The position numbers were made by a program, and so were the translations under genes. This document shows, piece by piece, positions 60,053 to 64,000 of a stretch of 64,000 nt of DNA; positions within the stretch are counted from its first letter, which is position 1, and the number at the start of each line of letters is the position of its first letter. Below the pieces are notes generated by a model. That model saw only the letters and a list, made by a program, of their open reading frames with translations, did no database searches and had not been told where the DNA came from. The stretch comes from Cellvibrio sp. PSBB006 (GTDB taxonomy: Bacteria > Pseudomonadota > Gammaproteobacteria > Pseudomonadales > Cellvibrionaceae). The DNA lies in the NCBI RefSeq assembly GCF_002162135.1, contig NZ_CP021382.1, positions 4,834,001-4,898,000 of the forward strand, written 5' to 3'.

Positions 60053-61024
60053 ATGAACGCCAAGAAATTATTAACAGGACTGGCTTTGGTCGGTTCCATG
60101 GCTTGTGCAGCAGTGGTACAAGCAGCGGTTGATCAGGATCTGCCGGAATACAAGGCAATCTCCGGTGTATCAGGTAACGTCAACAGTATCGGTTCAGATA
60201 CGTTGAATAACCTGATGACACTTTGGGCTGAGGAATATGCCAAGTTTTATCCTAATGTAAATATTCAGATTCAAGGTGCTGGTTCTTCTACCGCGCCACC
60301 AGCCCTGACGGAAGGAACGTCCAATTTCGGCCCCATGAGCCGGGAGATGAAGTCCTCTGAAATTGAAGCGTTTGAAGCCAAGCATGGCTACAAGCCCACC
60401 GCTGTGCCGGTAGCTATCGATGTGTTAGCGGTATACGTAAATAAAGATAACCCAATCAAAGGTATGACTATTGCGCAAGTAGATGCGGTGTTTTCTGCAA
60501 CCCGCAAATGCGGCAATGATAAAGACATTACCCGTTGGGGCGAGCTGGGTTTGACTGGTGGCTGGGCAAATCGTGACTTCACTATCTACAGCCGTAACGC
60601 CGTATCAGGTACCTATGGTTACTTCAAAGATGTTGCCCTGTGTGGTGGTGACTACAAAGCAAGCATCAATGAACAACCAGGTTCTGCTTCTGTTGTACAA
60701 GGTGTTTCAGAGTCGATCAACGGTATCGGTTATTCCGGTATTGGTTACATTACTTCTGGTGTTCGTGCTGTTCCTTTGGCTGCCAAGGCCGGTGATGAAT
60801 TTTCTCCTGCTGATGCCGATCACGCGCTGGACGGTTCTTATCCTTTAGCGCGTACGCTTTTTGTCTACATTAACAAGCATCCTAACCGCAAGCTTGATCC
60901 GCTTCAGGCGGAGTTCCTGAAGATGGTACTTTCCAAGCAAGGGCAGGAAGTGGTTGTGCGTGATGGCTATATTCCATTGCCTGCCGCAGTATCCGCGAAA
61001 GCAATGAAAGATCTACAGCTGTGA
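60053..61024 (+). CDS. pstS: Phosphate ABC transporter, binding protein
   Basis: 323 aa. Signal peptide about 1-24 ending [25 protein letters not shown] and [21 protein letters not shown] bind phosphate. Captures phosphate in the periplasm for PstCAB. AGGAG lies 8-9 nt before the ATG. A terminator follows, so it can be made in excess. Confidence 0.94.
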   Translation: MNAKKLLTGLALVGSMACAAVVQAAVDQDLPEYKAISGVSGNVNSIGSDTLNNLMTLWAEEYAKFYPNVNIQIQGAGSSTAPPALTEGTSNFGPMSREMKSSEIEAFEAKHGYKPTAVPVAIDVLAVYVNKDNPIKGMTIAQVDAVFSATRKCGNDKDITRWGELGLTGGWANRDFTIYSRNAVSGTYGYFKDVALCGGDYKASINEQPGSASVVQGVSESINGIGYSGIGYITSGVRAVPLAAKAGDEFSPADADHALDGSYPLARTLFVYINKHPNRKLDPLQAEFLKMVLSKQGQEVVVRDGYIPLPAAVSAKAMKDLQL

Positions 61025-61049
61025 TAAACAGTACTTTCCAAATGTGAAT

Positions 61050-61085
61050 AAAACCGCTGGCAAATGCCGGCGGTTTTGTTTTTTT
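61050..61085 (+). terminator. Intrinsic terminator between pstS and pstC
   Basis: AAAACCGCTGGC-AAAT-GCCGGCGGTTTT followed by GTTTTTTT. Confidence 0.87.
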
Positions 61086-61150
61086 GGTGCAGTTAAAAAC
61101 AATGTCATTATTTAGCAATCAGAATGAAACATTTTTGTAGTAATGCGTTT

Positions 61151-61168
61151 TTGTAACAAAAGTGTCAT
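61151..61168 (+). promoter_or_regulatory. Pho box upstream of pstC
   Basis: TTGTAACAAAAGTGTCAT has two direct 7-mers spaced 4 nt, a strong match to the PhoB site. It implies a separate promoter for pstCA. Confidence 0.75.
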
Positions 61169-61238
61169 TTTTGGTTGTTAGGATTCCCACGCCATCAGAA
61201 AGGCGCACAGAACTCTTCTTGCCCGGGACCTTTTGATC

Positions 61239-63524
61239 ATGTCAGAGCTACTCTCCACCGCTGAGCAGACCCCACCAAGCCTGATGCCAGATGCACGCCA
61301 GCGGGCTCGCTTGCGAAAAATCCGCAATATTCGCGATGCTGTCTCACGATACGGCGTTGCGGCGGCCGGAATGGCAGTGGTTGGCGCACTGGGGCTTATC
61401 TTTCTTTATTTATTCTCCGAAGTCTTTCCCTTATTACGCAGCAGTTCCGTTGACGTACAAAAGACTTACCAGGCCAGTGTCGCATCAGTGGATGATCCTG
61501 CAATCCACCTCATTCTGGAGCGCTACGAAGAAATTGGCGCTAGTTTTAATCGCCTTGGTAGCGTCAGCTTTTTTCGGGCCGATGATGGTGTCGTGAGCCT
61601 GACCGAGCAGATGCCCGTACCGGAACAGGCTGAGCTGACGGCAACTGGTACTGGCACAGCGGCAGATGGCCTAGTGATATACGGCTTTGCCAACGGCCAG
61701 ATTGGTGTTGCCAAACCGGAATATAAACTGAGCTACCCGAACGACGAGCGTCTGGTGACCCCCAGTCTGGCATACCCGCTGGGTGATAAACCTATTCAAT
61801 TGGATGAACAGGGCGCGGCGCTGAATCAGGTGGCCATACAGCAAGGCGCGAATGCCATATACATCGCAGCCGCCACTGCCGACAATCGCTTGCTGCTCGG
61901 TGTTTTCTCAGCGCGAACCAACATTCTTGGCATCACCAAAGTGACGCAGGAAATTTACCCGATGCCTGCATTGCCTGACGGCGCGCAAGCGAAGTTTATT
62001 CAGCTGGACAGCACAGGACAGCATCTGCTGATTGCTGATGATCGCGCCAATCTTCATTTATTCGATATTGCTAAACCAAACGATATCCAACGTCGTGAAG
62101 GGGTGCCGACAGAGCGCGGTCAGGTCACCGCCATGCAATTTCTGATCGGCACCGGATCGGTTGCTATAGGTACTGATACTGGCAGCGTCAGCCAATGGTT
62201 TTTGGTGCGTGACGCGGACAATCAATACCACATCAAACCGGTACGGGATTTTGAACCACTACCCGGCAAGGTGACGACCATTGCGCCGGAACACAACCGT
62301 CGCGGTTTTTGGGTGGGAGATGATCAAGGAACCATTGGTGCATACTACGGAACCTCTTCGCGCACATTACTAGTGGAGCCCATCGCCGATACTGCAATCC
62401 AGCATTTAGCGATATCGCCCATTAATGGCCGGTTGCTGGTCATGGATGAAAATCGCCAAATCCATGTTGCGGATGTGTGGAATAAACACCCGGAAATTTC
62501 TTTCAGTTCACTGTGGCAAAAAGTCTGGTACGAAGGCCGTTCAGAACCGGAATATATTTGGCAGGCCTCATCCGGTAGCGATGAATCGGAAGCCAAGATG
62601 AGCTTGGTTCCGCTTTCGATTGGTACACTGAAGGCGGCAATGTTCGCCATGTTATTCGCCATTCCCCTGGGCATCATGGGAGCCATCTACAGCGCGTATT
62701 TTATGACGCCCAAGCTGCGTGGTTACGTGAAGCCGACTATTGAGATTATGGAAGCCTTGCCGACGGTTATTCTCGGTTTCCTTGCCGGTTTATGGCTGGC
62801 TCCTTTCATTGAAAATCATTTGCCGGCAACGTTCAGCATTCTTTTTCTGATGCCGGTGATGATGCTAATGGTTGCATTTTTCTGGAGCCGCTTACCCGCT
62901 GCCATTCGCAACCTGATACCCGACGGATGGGAAGCGGTAATTCTGGTTATCCCGATCCTGTTGACAGGCTGGGCTTGTGTCGCTGCCAGCCCTCACGTGG
63001 AGGTCTTGTTCTTCGACGGCAGTATGCGTCAGTGGTTTACTGACAATGGCATTACCTATGATCAACGCAATGCGATGGTTGTTGGTATTGCGATGGGCTT
63101 TGCCGTGATTCCTACCATTTTTTCAATCGCGGAAGATGCATTGTTCAATGTGCCGCGCCATCTTACGCAAGGTTCATTGGCGCTCGGTGCGACGCGTTGG
63201 CAAACGATGGTTGGGGTTGTATTGCCCACAGCCAGCCCCGGTATTTTTTCGGCGGTGATGATGGGTTTTGGCCGTGCAGTAGGTGAAACGATGATCGTAT
63301 TGATGGCGACCGGCAATAGCCCGATTGTGAACTTCAATATCTTCGAAGGCATGCGCACCTTGTCAGCCAATATTGCGGTAGAACTGCCGGAAACTGCGGT
63401 AGGTAGCAGTCACTTCCGCGTTCTATTCCTCGCTGCCCTGGCGTTGCTTGCATTGACCTTTATTGTTAATACGCTTGCTGAAATAGTGCGTCAGCGGTTG
63501 CGCCGACGTTACAGCAGCCTGTGA
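61239..63524 (+). CDS. pstC: Phosphate ABC transporter permease PstC (long form)
   Basis: 761 aa, more than twice the E. coli PstC length. One N-terminal membrane helix (about 40-60), a large extracytoplasmic insert of about 390 residues with beta-propeller-like repeats (for example QHLLIADDRANLHLFDIAKP), then the permease domain (from about residue 450) with ALPTVILGFLAGLW and GFGRAVGETMIVLMATG. Long PstC forms occur in Pseudomonas. ATG 61239 is preferred over TTG 61233. Confidence 0.92.
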   Translation: MSELLSTAEQTPPSLMPDARQRARLRKIRNIRDAVSRYGVAAAGMAVVGALGLIFLYLFSEVFPLLRSSSVDVQKTYQASVASVDDPAIHLILERYEEIGASFNRLGSVSFFRADDGVVSLTEQMPVPEQAELTATGTGTAADGLVIYGFANGQIGVAKPEYKLSYPNDERLVTPSLAYPLGDKPIQLDEQGAALNQVAIQQGANAIYIAAATADNRLLLGVFSARTNILGITKVTQEIYPMPALPDGAQAKFIQLDSTGQHLLIADDRANLHLFDIAKPNDIQRREGVPTERGQVTAMQFLIGTGSVAIGTDTGSVSQWFLVRDADNQYHIKPVRDFEPLPGKVTTIAPEHNRRGFWVGDDQGTIGAYYGTSSRTLLVEPIADTAIQHLAISPINGRLLVMDENRQIHVADVWNKHPEISFSSLWQKVWYEGRSEPEYIWQASSGSDESEAKMSLVPLSIGTLKAAMFAMLFAIPLGIMGAIYSAYFMTPKLRGYVKPTIEIMEALPTVILGFLAGLWLAPFIENHLPATFSILFLMPVMMLMVAFFWSRLPAAIRNLIPDGWEAVILVIPILLTGWACVAASPHVEVLFFDGSMRQWFTDNGITYDQRNAMVVGIAMGFAVIPTIFSIAEDALFNVPRHLTQGSLALGATRWQTMVGVVLPTASPGIFSAVMMGFGRAVGETMIVLMATGNSPIVNFNIFEGMRTLSANIAVELPETAVGSSHFRVLFLAALALLALTFIVNTLAEIVRQRLRRRYSSL

Positions 63525-63541
63525 TGCCTGGAGAGATAATT

Positions 63542-64000
63542 ATGAAATCCAAATCAAACAGCATCACCAGTTGGTTTAAAAGCGGCTCTCCCTGGATCTG
63601 GCTGAACGGTGGTGCGGTAGCCGTTTCCATGGTCATGGTAATCGGGTTGCTTGCTTTGATCGCCATTCGCGGTTTCGGCCATTTTTGGCCTGCGGATATT
63701 CTGCACACCACGATTGTGGATCGTGAAGGGAATCGCCATGCCGTGATGGGCGAAGCGGTGCGCAGTGAAGTGATTCCGACCGCCGTAGCGCGTGATAATG
63801 GCTACACGGTGCCGGAAAATGTCGAACTGGTAACTCGCCATCTCATCAAGCAAGGTAATCGCGACGTCAGCTCCCGCGATTTTATGTGGTATCTCGAAAC
63901 CGGTATGGATGAATGGGAATACCCTGATCAGGCGATTGTTATCGAACGGCGCGAGTGGGGCAACTACTACGGCTATCCGGTAGAGATCCGTGAAGATGGC
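63542..64000 (+). CDS. pstA: Phosphate ABC transporter permease PstA (partial)
   Basis: First 153 codons, running off the window. Starts MKSKSNSITSWFKSGSPWIW; one membrane helix (about 22-44), then an extracytoplasmic region like the long PstA of Pseudomonas. 17 nt after pstC. Confidence 0.88.
   Translation, partial: MKSKSNSITSWFKSGSPWIWLNGGAVAVSMVMVIGLLALIAIRGFGHFWPADILHTTIVDREGNRHAVMGEAVRSEVIPTAVARDNGYTVPENVELVTRHLIKQGNRDVSSRDFMWYLETGMDEWEYPDQAIVIERREWGNYYGYPVEIREDG

Overview
The window looks like a chromosomal segment of a gammaproteobacterium near Pseudomonas and Cellvibrio. The inference rests on gene order: gatCAB / mreBCD-maf-rng-yhdP, then yjgA, ptsO-rapZ-ptsN-hpf-rpoN-lptBAC-kdsC-kdsD, then mlaC-ibaG-murA-hisGD, algW-zapG, zapE-rplM-rpsI-petA-petBC-sspAB and pstSCA. 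This is close to the P. aeruginosa order as I remember it. I see no rRNA, tRNA, CRISPR array, integrase or complete insertion sequence.

Layout. Positions 1-343 hold a foldback repeat and the urt promoter region. 344-5280 is a five-gene urea/short-chain-amide ABC transporter (urtABCDE or fmdDEF type). 5453-7543 is a stand-alone second EF-G. 7600-9500 is an AT-richer accessory patch on the minus strand: a frameshifted remnant, an unknown 292-aa protein and an ankyrin-like protein. 9592-11808 carries a DksA/TraR zinc finger and fmdA-fmdB (formamidase and zinc-ribbon partner). 11858-15200 is a divergent DUF6502-DUF5666 / DUF4382 lipoprotein locus. 15200-18330 holds small membrane or secreted proteins, a CBS protein, a structured RNA, a VIT/CCC1-type metal transporter and a class I glutamine amidotransferase. 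18455-24145 holds rhlB, an EamA transporter, a REC-REC-GGDEF protein, cysZ, a rhombosortase and a small PA4642-like protein. 24286-63524 is mostly conserved core: tRNA amidotransferase, cell shape, RNase G, envelope lipid transport, the PTS-Ntr/RpoN cluster, LPS export and Kdo synthesis, peptidoglycan and histidine synthesis, envelope proteolysis, ribosomal proteins, cytochrome bc1, SspAB and phosphate uptake. The window ends inside pstA.

How the genes fit together. The urt transporter and fmdAB probably form one nitrogen-scavenging unit: import of formamide, short amides or urea and hydrolysis by FmdA. No urease gene is in the window. The two promoter regions share an unusual split inverted motif, which suggests a common regulator despite about 4.8 kb of unrelated DNA between the operons. 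The envelope genes (yhdP, lptABC, kdsCD, mlaC, murA, algW, mreBCD, zapG, zapE) make 28-54 kb a cell-envelope block.

Most notable observations: (1) a foldback repeat present at 19-124 and 24180-24273 whose 52-nt core is conserved, with compensatory changes in an inner hairpin, while its long outer arms are perfectly complementary but unrelated between copies; (2) the shared urtA/fmdA operator; (3) near-identical 21-bp direct repeats plus a CRP/Vfr-like site between the divergent DUF6502 and DUF4382 genes; (4) a multi-hairpin RNA ending in a terminator ahead of a VIT-family transporter; (5) mreC, which seems to start at ATT; (6) a lone mlaC without mlaFED or mlaB; (7) a fused cytochrome b/c1 gene. 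All gene calls come from reading the sequence and from knowledge of the families; no database search was run.
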